Source: Girardinichthys multiradiatus (lineage: Eukaryota > Chordata > Actinopteri > Cyprinodontiformes > Goodeidae). Taken from it: a stretch of DNA of 64,000 nt. The notes under the pieces are model-generated. The model saw nothing but the letters and a program-made list of their open reading frames with translations, made no database searches and was not told where the DNA came from. The DNA lies in the NCBI RefSeq assembly GCF_021462225.1, contig NC_061811.1:6597663-6661662 (forward strand), in the 5' to 3' direction. A program made the position numbers and the translations under genes. Positions 1 through 10,537 of the stretch are shown here, piece after piece (position 1 is the first letter of the stretch; every line of letters begins with the position of its first letter).

Positions 1-1194
1 TTGTGACTCACAAAGCCCATAGTGAAATTCTCTATTCATGAATTATCACAAGACTTCAGTGGGAAAAAAGACTAACAGTACCAGCTGACCTAATCCTCTT
101 ATCCAACTAGTCTGCTCTCCTGAGAAATATCTAGAAATGTTGCCTAATTCATTCTTTGAACTCTGTTAATGTCTGGGCTCTTAATAAGAGAGAACTTTGC
201 CTAACGTTTATGAATATTGTATTATATTTCTTTGTTTATGAACACTAGTTGTTAATGGTATCATTGAAGCAGCATCTTAGTTGATGGCTTCATGGATGTT
301 ATCTAAACGATGTTTGTAAATGTAGAACCCTGCTTTTTAATTCATAGTCAAGGCAGGTATCTACTTTAAAATTAAAAATTAAAAACATTTAAACGTGTGG
401 TAATCTATTATTTCCCGTCTCCACAATCAGTTAGTTTCTGATTTAAAATACCTTGTAATTTAACATAGTATTTGTTAATAGGAGTCTGTGTACTTATCTT
501 TTCACTAAACTTTTAATTCAACTGGAATCTAAGTTTTTGTCATATTTCATTTAGCTTTACGTTTCTGAACTTTATATAAGTTAATAATTTTCGACTCTGT
601 TCTGTTGTAGAAAAATTTGTTTTTACCAAGACAGAAACTGATGATTGTCACTCAGAATCAGCTTTATTTTAATCTTGCAAGAGAGAAGGATTTTACAGCA
701 TTGGAGATGTGTGGGGGTCAGTAGTGCTGCCAAATCGTTCTGCCTAGACAAAGCAAAAGTTCTCCTAGAAGCTACAACAGTTTTCAAGGTGCCTCTCATG
801 TGATCTTTTGTCCTAGACATAATCTTAACAGTGTGGCGTACATATTATCTCACACAGCTGCAAGCAGAAGGCTGAGAAACCATTACTCTAAGACTAAATA
901 AGAGAAGAATGGAACAACACTAAGGGGTTCTAATACTATTGTCAGTTCCTTTAGAGTATCAAAGAGCAACTCAAGTAAGGCACTAAAAATTTCCATAACA
1001 GTTCTTAGTTGAGATATAATAGTAAGGCCATTTTATATTTTTGTTAATTTGATCTATGCTTACATTTGACAATATGTTCATTTTTAGTAAAAGTTTCAAT
1101 TGATCTGTCTGTATTGCTGGATGGTTTTCTAAGGTAGTATTGTTATAATTATTATTAGTGATAATAATCACTAATAATAGTAATTATTATTATT
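1..1194. other. AT-rich non-coding DNA
   Basis: I see no gene, exon or recognisable repeat. The one local structure is a short hairpin at 1151-1178: 12-bp arms (ATTATTAGTGAT and its complement) around a 4-nt AATA loop, just left of the GC-rich repeat that begins near 1195. Confidence 0.6.
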
Positions 1195-2265
1195 TTGGTT
1201 GCAGCTGCGTGCTTCCGGCTGGTTCCTCTTCATTGGGGTTCAGCGGCTTATTCAGTCGGCGGGCTGGGTGTAGATGCTGGGTATCGGGAATTGAGGGTTT
1301 GGGTGTTGGTCCTGGTTCCTGACAGTTCTCAGGGCTCAGTCCCCATCCCTAGCTTTGGGCTCCATGGGGCTAGGTGGTGCTGCTGCCATTACCCCTGGGG
1401 TGAATGCGCTGGTGCATCACTCCCTTGGTGGATCTTGGTGAACAGGGTTGCCTATTGGGATCAGCTGGGGAGTTGGCTCCCGGGGTGCCTGTGGGAGAGT
1501 GCCGGGGACTGCTTGGCAGGTGAGTTGATCCTGTCTTGAAGAGGGCTCGGGGGTCCAGTGTGGTGTGAGTACAAAGCTCGGTGGTGTCTGCTCTGTTGTG
1601 CTCATGTGGTGCGTGGTGGGGACAGATGTTGCCGCTGGTGTTGGCGTTGGTTGCCCTTCTGGGATATCAGTACCTGAATCTGGGGGTATAGAGTGTGTAT
1701 ATGGAGTGTGAGGGAGGCGTCAATTTTTGTGTGTCTTTATGTTGGGTGTGTGGGTGTGAGTGTTTGTATGTGTACGCATGAGGCGGGGTCTGTGGTCTCA
1801 TCGCTGCAGCTCCGATCTCCTCCATGTCTGGCTCGGGTCCTGGGGGTCATATCTGTGGCTCCTCACGCCTGCTATTGAATATTCTTATGGAGAAACCTAA
1901 TATACACAAGTGCTCACACATACACCCACAGGTGTTTGGATTCAAATTAGGTGTTTAGATATACAGATATACCCCATATTGAGCTGCAGTTGCCAACTTG
2001 CCACTAAATACATCTTGTATTAATTATTACCGTGTACATCAGTGGCGTTCTTGTTATATTGGTTTGTCCCTATGATTTTCTAGGGTCTTGTCTTCTATTC
2101 TCCCTATCCTTCTTTCTCTCCTCTATTCTTATCTCCTTCTCCACTTTTTAAACTTTTGCCCCATCTCTCTTCTTTTCCTTCTTCTTTATTTCCCTTTAAT
2201 TTCCCTCTCCGTGTTCATTGCATTTGAAACAATCCCAAAGAAATTGCTAATAAAGTTTATATATA

Positions 2266-2788
2266 CAGTACTGAGTAAAAGTTTTAGGCAGGTGTGAAAA
2301 AATGCTGTAAACAAAGAATGCTTTCAGAAATATGAATGATAATTGTTTATTTTTTGCAATTTACAAAATAAACATACAGACAAAATCATTAAGAACCATC
2401 CTAAACGTGAAGAAGAACAAGACTTACTGGAAGTGATGGTATGGCCCCACAGAGCCCTGATCTCAACATCATTGAGTTTGTCTGGGATTACACGAAGAGA
2501 CACAAGGATGTGAGAAAGCCTCCATCCACAGAAGATCTGTGGTTAGTTCTCCAAGATGTTTGGAACAACCTACCAGCCAAGTTCCTTTAAAAACTGTGTG
2601 CAAGTGTACCTAGAAGAACTGATGCTGTTTTGAAGGCAAAGGGTGGTCACACCAAATATTGATTTGATTTAGATTTCTCTTCAATACATTTTGTTGATTG
2701 ATGAAAGTAGATAATTAACACTTCCATTTTTGAAATCATTCTTTGTTTACAGCATTTTTTCACACCTGCCTAAGATTTTGCTGAGTAC

Positions 2789-2790
<2 letters not shown>
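2266..2790 (+). mobile_element. Internally deleted Tc1-like element
   Basis: The element begins CAGTACTGAGTAAAAG after a TA and ends with the near-perfect complement (the last base is changed) before another TA, as expected for Tc1 insertion at TA. Inverted termini extend about 55 bp. Inside, only the transposase C-terminus survives (about 2443-2663): a PQSPDLN-IIE block carrying the last catalytic glutamate, a premature stop near 2588, and a terminal GGHTKY. The N-terminal DNA-binding domain and the first two catalytic aspartates are missing. It is about one third of full length and cannot encode transposase. Confidence 0.8.

Positions 2791-2828
<38 letters not shown>
2787..2828. repeat. (TA)n/(TG)n microsatellite
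   Basis: About eleven TA units run into a TG tract directly after the Tc1 relic. The TA target duplication cannot be told apart from the microsatellite. Confidence 0.9.
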
Positions 2829-2829
<1 letters not shown>

Positions 2830-2886
2830 CAAGAGGAGCATTATAGTGAAAGCCGTAATACTCCACTTGTGAAAGTAAATCTGTTG

Positions 2887-4499
2887 GACTTATAACTATA
2901 CAACTATGGACACAATATATAATTTTAAAGAGTTATTCACTGAATCTAAATATTGCCTCATAACACCTTCGAACACCCTGTTGCTCTATTCCTGTTGCTC
3001 TATACAGTCTTTGGTGTCAGGACCATAAAGGGGATTTTGTGAATAACCGTGTTCAGTCTTAGGGTCATGTAATAAGTTTCACAGCAGTCTCACAATGTTC
3101 TCAATGCACAGTTTTTTTTACAGCAGCAAAGGACACTGCCTGATCAAAAAGCTGTATTCATCAAAGGGCTGCCGTCTGATATCTAGCACCCCCTACTGTT
3201 AATGCTTTTGAACCAAGCACAAGAGCCCTGGCCAGGGGAGGAAGCCAGATTTATACATCCGTAAGTGACACATATGGGCTTTATGTTAGAATATACAAAA
3301 TGTGGGATATAATGAGTTAACTAATGAGAGTTTTCACCACTGTCTGGGTTTCAGCGAGTCCTCAGCAGCGGTTTCCCCAGTAAAGCACATCTAGCATTTA
3401 GCTTCTTCACTCCTGTACTCCTTAAGTATCTGTTCATCTGACAGAGACAATCATTGACCTGAGAATATGTTGCTGTTGCTTGTGTGTGCAGAAACTGGTT
3501 GGTATCACTGGCACTTTTAAAGACAGTATTACCGGACTGCTTTTGTTTTTTTGCCCTACCCAAATACCTGAGTAGCAAATTCAAGCCTCGACATGCTTTT
3601 TTTGGTCGACGGTGCTCTGAGTCATATGACTTTTCTGGTTCTTGTGCTGTTTCTACAAATGATCTAGTGTTGGCAACAAATTGACACAGAAACATTGGAA
3701 CACTTTGTTTCCAGTTAAAGAATATTGTTTCTTTACCTGTTTCACTATTGCTTCATTTTATTGCTATGTCAAGTTCACCATCTCAGTACATCTGCAGCTT
3801 CCTTGTCCTATTAGCAGTTTCTGTGTCAGTGATTATTTTACTAATATTCGAAATTGTGCTTGTATCTGATGCCTTAATGGCAAGGAGCCAGGCTTCTGAA
3901 TAATTACATCACCTCCTGCAGTCGTCATTCAGCACAGATTGGATAATTACTATTCCCTCAATATTGAGCAGATTATTAGTTTCTTTCTGTACCACTCTTT
4001 TTCCACTGCTTGCATGTCCTATCTTAGCTCAGACAAGAAAGAATTATTACCAACAGTCCAAAAGTCCTTCAGCTGAAATCTGGCACGCCCAGTGTGCTAC
4101 ATTTCAAGCTGAAATCACCCAGCTACCCCTCCTCCATCCTTGAAAGCTGTTTTACCATATTTAACGGGTTGAAGGGAGGCTGAAGAGGTGCACAACTGGA
4201 ATCAGTTTTGTTTGTATCATTTGCACTCTTGGGTTGCCACCAGTGTATTTTTGTTTTAATATTGAGTAATTAGTAATTAAAAATATTGAATTTACAAATT
4301 ACAACCTTGACTAGAGTAAAGATATTGCCAAATAAGCAGAATTTTAATGCTTTAGATTCATTCTGGGTTAATTCATGGGTGGCTAAGGTTTCATAATGTT
4401 CCCATGTTTCAACATATACAGTTTCTTTAAAATGTACTTAAAGCCTTGAACTTCACATATCTTCACATATTGTTCTTCTATAAGCACAAAGTTCACTGT
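2887..4499. other. Non-coding DNA with one unexplained open frame
   Basis: No recognisable gene. A 114-codon minus-strand open frame (3351-3695) has no family resemblance I can identify. Frames of this length are expected by chance in 64 kb, so I do not call it a gene. Confidence 0.5.
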
Positions 4500-4605
4500 A
4501 TTCTATTGGTATATTATGTGATAGACCAGCACAAACCAGTACATTACTGTGAAGCAGAAGGAATATGGTTTTCAATAGTTTTCATTTTACAGATAAAAAA
4601 CAGAA
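4500..4605 (+). mobile_element. Fragment of a Tc1-like terminal region
   Basis: The stretch around GATAGACCAGCACAAACCAG followed by a GAAG-CAGAAGGAA-like block matches the subterminal part of the Tc1-like family also seen at 30480 and, on the other strand, at 53305. No termini or coding sequence remain. Confidence 0.5.
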
Positions 4606-6555
4606 AAGAGTAGAGACTTGTATTCACTCTGCCTCTTGAGTGATATATTTCTCTGTGTGCTGTCCACAATGTAATCATAACAAATATAAGTAGATAATAG
4701 CAGCAAATAATAACCTGTGGGGAGCAGAGAACAGGAGAGATATTTACAATAAAAATAAGATTATGTGCACAAAAAAAAAAAAAACAACTTCAGGCAGGGC
4801 CAGGTTGGGCAAAGTGTTGCAGTTGTTTGATAACTATTTGAAGCATGTGCAACGGAGTTACACCCGTATGTCAAGTTACACCCCAAAAAGTATAAACAGC
4901 AATGTGACGATGTATGTGCAATACGGTTGTACTGGAACAAGGGGCATTCATAAAACAAATGTATTTATTTGCAATGTGAAGAAACAGTTTTAGTGAAATT
5001 AATCAAGAGTCAGAAACTATTCGTGACTGTTTTTTTCTGCTATATCTATTGTTAAAAGTCTCATGCTTGTAGTGTGATAGCAGATTGAGGCCCATCACCT
5101 TCCTTTAAGAAGGAATCATATGCTGCAGCCTGCCCTTGTCCTTGGTGGTGGCAACAGCATTATGCAATGGGGATGGAAAAACTGAGAAGGACTCAGTGAC
5201 TGCAGCATATTGCAGTGCTCGAAAACTACTGGTGACAGGTAAAATGTCTATGGGCTGAACATGAAGTATGTACTTTGTTTTGCTTAAAGAGGGAACTGAA
5301 CACTGGTGACTACATGAATCAGAAAATAATTGGTTTTGACAGTGAAATGAAGTCCATCACCATCTCCAGTTTATTTCCAGGTTCTCCTGACTGTAGCAAG
5401 TCACCATATAGTTACTCTCTGTTGGCAGATTCAACTCCATTAAATACTCCATTTGAAGTGGGGTTTGTTGTCGTGTCTGGGGCGACAAAAGATGGTAGCA
5501 CGCAAACAGAAAGGTAAGGGAAAAAAACCATCTTGCAGGTATCTGATATTGAGGGTATAACTCTGCAACCTGCTGCCTTCTAACAGCAAGAGGAGGTGGT
5601 CTTTTGTCTGATGAGAGAGTTCACCCTGGAGCAATGAGAGGATAATTGTACATCATAAACTTAAGTGTTAAATTGTCACTAAACAAGAAAAATGCAGAGT
5701 CAAGCAAAATGTAAGCAAAACATTATCAGATAGTCATAGAAGTCAGGAAACTTAGCTTTTTCTAATAAATATAAGTAGAAAGCTAAATTACAATGTAATA
5801 AGAGTAAAAGTAATCTGAAGGGTGTGATTTGTATGTTGTCAGCATCAGTTTTATTTCTAAAACTATTTCACAAATGAAAGATAAAAGCAATCAGAATAAA
5901 AACAATTGACTTCAAATATCAAAATCATTCCACAAAAGCATGACAGGGTAGATGTTCTGCTTTCATTGTGGTACCACTGGTCAGAGCCTTCCAACACCCT
6001 CCCTTTCACAGGGAGGCTGAAATGTTTGATTTCTCGACAGTGATCCCTAGATAGAACACACTCTGTGGACCCCTTCCATGAAGACTGGGACCACCATCCT
6101 TGCCTGCAACTCTGCAGGTGATGTCTGAGGCCCCGGTCTGGGCTACCTGATCCTTGCATGACCAAAGCAAAAGGTGTGTCTGCCTCAGAAATAGGGGAGG
6201 AGCTCCATCATCTGAAGGTGTTCAGAGGAAAGAAGTCATTTGTAAGTTCCACATAGAAAGAAGTCATTTGAAGAGCCTCCTGGATATGTTCCTTTGGAAG
6301 TCTTTTGTACCCATGAAGATGAAATTTTTTTTACCAATAAATTAAAAAAATGCTACGATTCTTGCAGAGTTCATACAAAAAAGGAAATAATTTGAGACAG
6401 CTTTAGTTTTGTTTTAGTGTTGATTAAAATTGGCTTGTTTTGGCACACCACAGAAACCTGATGAATCTAACCATCCAAATAACATGACTTCTGGTAGATC
6501 TTCACATCATTCACAAAGGAGCAAAACAGAATAAAGTATTTCCCTGAAGAAATAC
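4606..6555. other. Non-coding DNA, one weak exon-like segment
   Basis: Nothing is firmly recognised. A segment at about 5381-5514 is open, preceded by TTTATTTCCAG and followed by a GTAAGG donor-like site. I do not recognise its translation. A 100-codon minus-strand open frame at 5863-6165 is also unrecognised. Confidence 0.4.
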
Positions 6556-7217
6556 TGTCATATTGTTGATGGCCGACTTGACCCACATGCAGAAAAACAC
6601 GATTAAACAGAAACGTAAGAAAACTTTATTTTCAGGCTCAGGTGCAGGAAACAGAAGTAGCAGAGAGACTGCAAGGGAAAACAGACGCAGGTAAGAAATC
6701 ACAACTGAAATTCTCAAATATACTCTATAGGGAAAGCTTACATTGGGTAGGGTTGTGAGAGGTTGTGATCCTGGTGAGCGGCGGGCTATGCAACACTGCC
6801 GTAGCAGGAGAGTCCTGAGAGTTATGGTGGAGGGTGGACAGGGTTCGCTTGAAGCTGTGAGGACAAAGTCTGATCTGGCTGCCAGTGGAACAAAACAAGA
6901 ATCCAGAGTCCTTAAAAACTGTTGGTAAGTTCTTCTGATATCTCTCATGAATGAGGCTTGGTCAACCTGAGACAAAAACAAACATTAGTCAAGGTACAAG
7001 AACAAAATCTTCTCAGGGAAACAATTCCATGAATTGGCCAGGTTAAATACCACGAAGAGGCAAAACACTCATGCGTCGAAGTAACGGCTCACCTCCTTCT
7101 TATAGTCCTCCAGCTGATGACACTCATGCGAAACACCTGACCACCCAGAACTCAGCTCCTAACGCCCCTACTGGTGGAAGAGGGTTAGTAGCAGGCAAAA
7201 ATGACCAGGATCTGACA
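6556..7217 (-). repeat. 3' LTR of the chromovirus (complete, 662 bp)
   Basis: Bounded by TGTCA/TGACA inverted ends. Read on the minus strand it has a TATAAG promoter-like box at 7104-7099 and an AATAAA polyadenylation signal at 6630-6625. The outer 451 bp matches the 5' LTR with about ten substitutions (roughly 98% identity); several are C-to-T or G-to-A at CpG sites. The 6556-6766 part is found only here. Confidence 0.88.
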
Positions 7218-7230
7218 CCACCTCCCCATC
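7218..7230 (-). other. Polypurine tract of the chromovirus
   Basis: On the minus strand GATGGGGAGGTGG abuts the TGTCAG start of the 3' LTR, as expected for the plus-strand DNA primer in reverse transcription. Confidence 0.7.
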
Positions 7231-7734
7231 AACGACCGCCTCCAGGAGGTCCAGACGAACTGGCCTGGAACGACCAGAAGTCCTGAATCAGTCTAGAGTC
7301 CAGGATGAAAGACCGGGGAACCCAGAGGCGATCCTCGGGACCGTAACCCTCCCAATCCACTAAGAACTGCCACCCCCTTCCCCGTCGACGGGAGGCCACG
7401 ATCCGGCGGACTGAGTAGGCCGGGTGGCCTTGGAACTCCTGGGCGGGTGGAGGGGGCACGGCCGGAGGGCAGAGCGTGCTGGACTGGACAGGCTTAATCT
7501 GAGATACACAGGATGGACCCGGAAACTAGGGGGCAAACGTAGACGTACAGATGAAGGATTAACCACAGAATCAATAACATAAGGACCGATGAACCTGGGA
7601 GATAGCTTCCAGGACAGAGACTTGAGCGGAACAGTCCGTGTAGATAACCACACCTGCTGACCCGGGCGATAGGCCGGAGCGGGGATCCATCGTCTGTCGG
7701 TGTAGTGCTTGTTGGCTGCAGCAGACCACTGCAA
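7229..7734 (-). pseudogene. GPY/F module and chromodomain of chromovirus integrase (frameshifted)
   Basis: Two overlapping minus-strand frames continue the integrase. The frame at 7734-7360 has the YRPGQQVWLST and SPRFIGPY motifs typical of the GPY/F region downstream of the integrase core, and ends in a proline-rich linker. The frame at 7459-7229 carries a chromodomain, recognisable from the YSVRRIV start and the aromatic [17 protein letters not shown] core. In chromoviruses this domain guides integration to particular chromatin. These frames differ from each other and from the upstream integrase frame, so at least two frameshifts separate the parts and no complete integrase can be made. Confidence 0.85.
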
Positions 7735-7850
7735 TGCCTTGGTGGTAGCCGCCCAGATCCGTCTGCATCACCGGACGTGCTGTTGTACAGAGGTAACAGC
7801 AATCTCCTTTTCATCCGCAGGAAACGGATGGTTGAAACCCCAGCGAGACC

Positions 7851-8759
7851 TCAAATGGGGAAAAACCAGTGGCAGTGGACACGTGAATTGTGTGAGTATT
7901 CAATCCAGGGCAAGTGGTCGCTCCAGTCAGTGGGACTGGAAGATGCCGCGCAGCGTAGAGCTGCCTCCATCTCCTGATTCAGTCTCTCTACCTGGCCATT
8001 GGTTTGCAGGTGGTGACCGGAATTTAGAGAGACATTGGCCCCCAACGCTGCACAGAACTTCCACACCTGGGCGGTGAACTGAGGCCCCCGGTCAGACAGC
8101 ACGTCCTGGGGAATCCCATGCAAACGGAACACGTGTTTGACCATAAGCTTGGCAGTCTGGAAAGCGGATGGTAATTTTCTGAGGGGTACAAGATGGCAGG
8201 CTTTAGAAAATCTGTCCACTATAGTCATGATAGTTGTCATACCGTGAGAGTTTGGAAGACCAGTGACAAAATCCACGGCGATGTGTGACCAAGGTCGAGG
8301 AGGAACATCCAGCGGTTGCAGAAGGCCAGCAGGCAGCCAATTTGATGTCTTATTACGAGCACAGGTTCTACAAGCAGAGACATAGTCCTTAACGTCCCGG
8401 TGTAGAGTGGGCCACCAGAAGCATCTGGTTATAGCGGCGATGGTCCGACTAGCTCCCAGGTGGATGGCAAACCTTGAAGCATGAAACCAGGTAATGAGCC
8501 GGGACCGAACGGCGCTGGGAACATACATCCGATTAGGTGGTCCAGATCCTGGTGAGCGGCGGGCTATGCAACACTGCCGTAGCAGGAGAGTCCTGAGAGT
8601 TATGGTGGAGGGTGGACAGGGTTCGCTTGAAGCTGTGAGGACAAAGTCTGATGTGGCTGCCAGTGGAACAAAACAAGAATCCAGAGTCCTTAAAAACTGT
8701 TGGTAAGTTCTTCTGATATCTCTCATGAACAAGGCTTGGTCAACCTGAGACAAAAACAA
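7851..8759 (-). pseudogene. Chromovirus integrase core (pol remnant)
   Basis: A 302-codon open frame. About the first 71 codons are 5' LTR sequence read through the deletion junction and start at a non-ATG codon, so they are not native pol. From about residue 73 it is integrase: a zinc-binding H-x6-H-x29-C-x2-C module (H93, H100, C130, C133), then the RNase-H-like core with AVDFVTGLP (D163), SDRGPQF (D223) and NGQVERLN (E258). The second Asp to Glu gap is 34 residues, one fewer than the 35 usual for Ty3/gypsy, because a residue is missing near VWKFC. The histidine-rich block before QTNGQ has Leu where Pro is usual. The frame stops at 7851 and continues in other frames. Confidence 0.88.
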
Positions 8760-8995
8760 ACATCAGTCAAGGTACAAGAACAAAATCTTCTCAGAGAAAC
8801 AATTCCATGAATTGGCCAGGTTAAATACCACAAAGAGGCAAAACACTCAGGTGTCAAAGTAACAGCTCACCTCCTTCTTATAGTCCTCCAGCTGATGACA
8901 CTCATGCGAAACACCTGACCACCCAGAACTCAGCTCCTAACGCCCCTACTGGTGGAAGAGGGTTAGTAGCAGGCAAAAATGACCAGGATCTGACA
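8545..8995 (-). repeat. 5' LTR of the chromovirus (truncated, 451 bp)
   Basis: Matches 6767-7217 at about 98%. Its outer end (8995) has the TGTCA terminus and the AATAC duplication. Its inner end stops at 8545, where integrase-proximal pol sequence begins. The missing 211 bp corresponds to 6556-6766, including the polyadenylation signal. Confidence 0.88.
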
Positions 8996-10204
8996 AATAC
9001 CACTAAAGGCAACATATAAAGTAAGGGCTGAGTATAAAGCCTTGAGGAACTAATTTCCTCTGTTAGTTTAATCCATTTTCACAATATTTAGCTGTTCGAA
9101 CTAAAAAACTGTGAGACAGTTAGACTGAAATCACTACAGAACATTACTCTGAATAACTAGGCTCTGTTCACGAAGATCCATTGATCTAGTGTAACAAGAA
9201 GTGGGAAAAACAGTTGAACAGAGTTTCCTAAATGACCAAAAACGGCTTTTAGAAAGCTGATTTGGTATTGTTGCATCATTCAGATCCGAAAATTAGCATT
9301 TCAGCTGATAATGTCGAGCGGCTGGACTCTTTCGTTTTTATTTTCTACAAGATGTTTCACCTCACCATGTTGTTTATCCGGAAATAATTATTGACAAGCA
9401 AAATAAACAAACCAGTGTTGACAGCAAATATTAGGAAAGCACAATAATTATCAAATGTATCATTTCTGACATGTTTCAAATGTGACAGCCACTTCACAAC
9501 TGGAGTGTGCATGCATTTGCATTTTAATGGCACTTTTTACAGGGAGCTCCATGTTATGATTCATTGTTTCCCCCTGAGCATGCTCAACATCACTCACCCT
9601 CTTCTCTGTATCTGTGGGTTTCAGTCCAACTAAAACAAAGCGAGGTTAATCAACAGAGTCATTCTCACATCAGTTTATCTGATTTGTGAGCTGTCTGTTC
9701 AAGGAACAAACCAGCCATCCGTTTCACCACAGCTCTGTCAAGTTTTATGATCTACAGTTAATCAGAGAGCACATTTTGGCTCCATGGTGATAATCTCAAA
9801 CTCATCAGGGTGGGGCAAGAGTGTAACTTTGTATAACCGTTTATTTATTTATTGAATCACTTTGTAAAAAGAGTGAGGCTAATTTGGCATTCCTGTATTA
9901 GAAATACATTGCAATGCTTATACTGTGATTTATTTAACTTTCCTGTTTTCTTTGTATTTACTCATTTTCTGTTCCCGTTCAGTTCAACCATCAATAAAAG
10001 GTTTACTTTTTTCATCTTTTTTCTAACATAGTACCAAATATTTTACCTTTATATTCATGAGGGCTGCATCATGGTGTTTTGGAGGTCTAGAGTGGATTAA
10101 TTAATAATTTGAGTTCATTTAAATGAAGAAAATGGATTCCACATATGGAAAATTTCAGAAGAGCTCCAACACGGAACAAATTAAATTATAAAGTTGAGGT
10201 ACCA
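8996..10204. other. Non-coding DNA
   Basis: No gene, exon or repeat recognised. AT-rich, with short stop-rich frames on both strands. Confidence 0.5.
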
Positions 10205-10399
10205 CCAGGGGCGTTTTTAGGGTCATGAAACATTAGGGACTTGACCTCAGCCCCTAAATAGTTACATTTTCATAAGACAGCGGCCAAATTATAGGTCATT
10301 TAGACCTAAACTAATATAGGACATGATGTACCAGCTCGCTGCCTTGGCTGAGTTTTCACTGAATGTAATTTTAATTTAATCAAACAAAAAAGTCAGTCA

Positions 10400-10465
10400 G
10401 TCATTTTCTACCGCTTATTCCATAGTGGGTCACGGGGAAGCTGGTCCCTATCTCCAGCAGTTAAA
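10400..10465 (-). repeat. Truncated SINE/LINE tail
   Basis: The CATTTTCTACCGCTTATTCC segment followed by a GGGTCACGGGGAAGCTGG segment and CTATCTCCAGCAG matches the 3' tail of the SINE at 49975-50306, in the same orientation. Only the tail is present, as is common for 5'-truncated retrotransposed copies. Confidence 0.65.
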
Positions 10466-10537
10466 CAAAAAAGGTTTAAAATAATTGTTATATAATAATA
10501 ATAGTTTGTTTTTGTTGTCTGAGTGCAGAGAAGAATA

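Larger units (their letters stand above)
1195..2886 (+). repeat. GC-rich dispersed repeat, copy 1 (split by a Tc1 relic)
   Basis: The sequence becomes abruptly GC- and GT-rich at about 1195, then changes to a CT-rich tract (about 2080-2220), a TAATAAAGTTTATATATA stretch and a hairpin at 2835-2864. The same order, with clear base identity over the right half, appears on the opposite strand at 10538-11850. The Tc1 relic at 2266-2790 lies in the TATATA stretch, and the repeat resumes after it. The GC-rich 5' part plus a 3' hairpin suggests the 3' region of a non-LTR retrotransposon, but no reverse transcriptase is visible and I cannot name the family. Open frames here (for example 1195-1539) lack ATG starts and look compositional. 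Confidence 0.6.
6556..8995 (-). mobile_element. Ty3/gypsy chromovirus deleted to LTR-integrase-LTR
   Basis: A minus-strand LTR retrotransposon of 2440 bp flanked by a perfect 5-bp duplication, AATAC (6551-6555 and 8996-9000). LTR ends are TGTCA...TGACA. In its own orientation the order is a truncated 5' LTR (8995-8545), the second half of pol (8544-7229: zinc-binding domain, integrase core, GPY/F region, chromodomain), a polypurine tract (7230-7218) and a full 3' LTR (7217-6556). Gag, protease, reverse transcriptase, RNase H and the primer-binding site are gone. The 5' LTR joins directly to sequence just upstream of the integrase zinc-binding region, so one deletion probably removed the last 211 bp of that LTR plus all upstream coding sequence. 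The element cannot move on its own. Confidence 0.9.

Noticed and set aside
1195..1878. Open frames in the GC-rich repeat (also 10874-11875)
   Set aside because: Low-complexity, glycine/tryptophan- or proline-rich translations with no domain; the long frames follow from base composition.
3351..3695. 114-codon minus-strand frame as a gene
   Set aside because: No recognisable family or exon structure, and the length is within chance expectation for the window.
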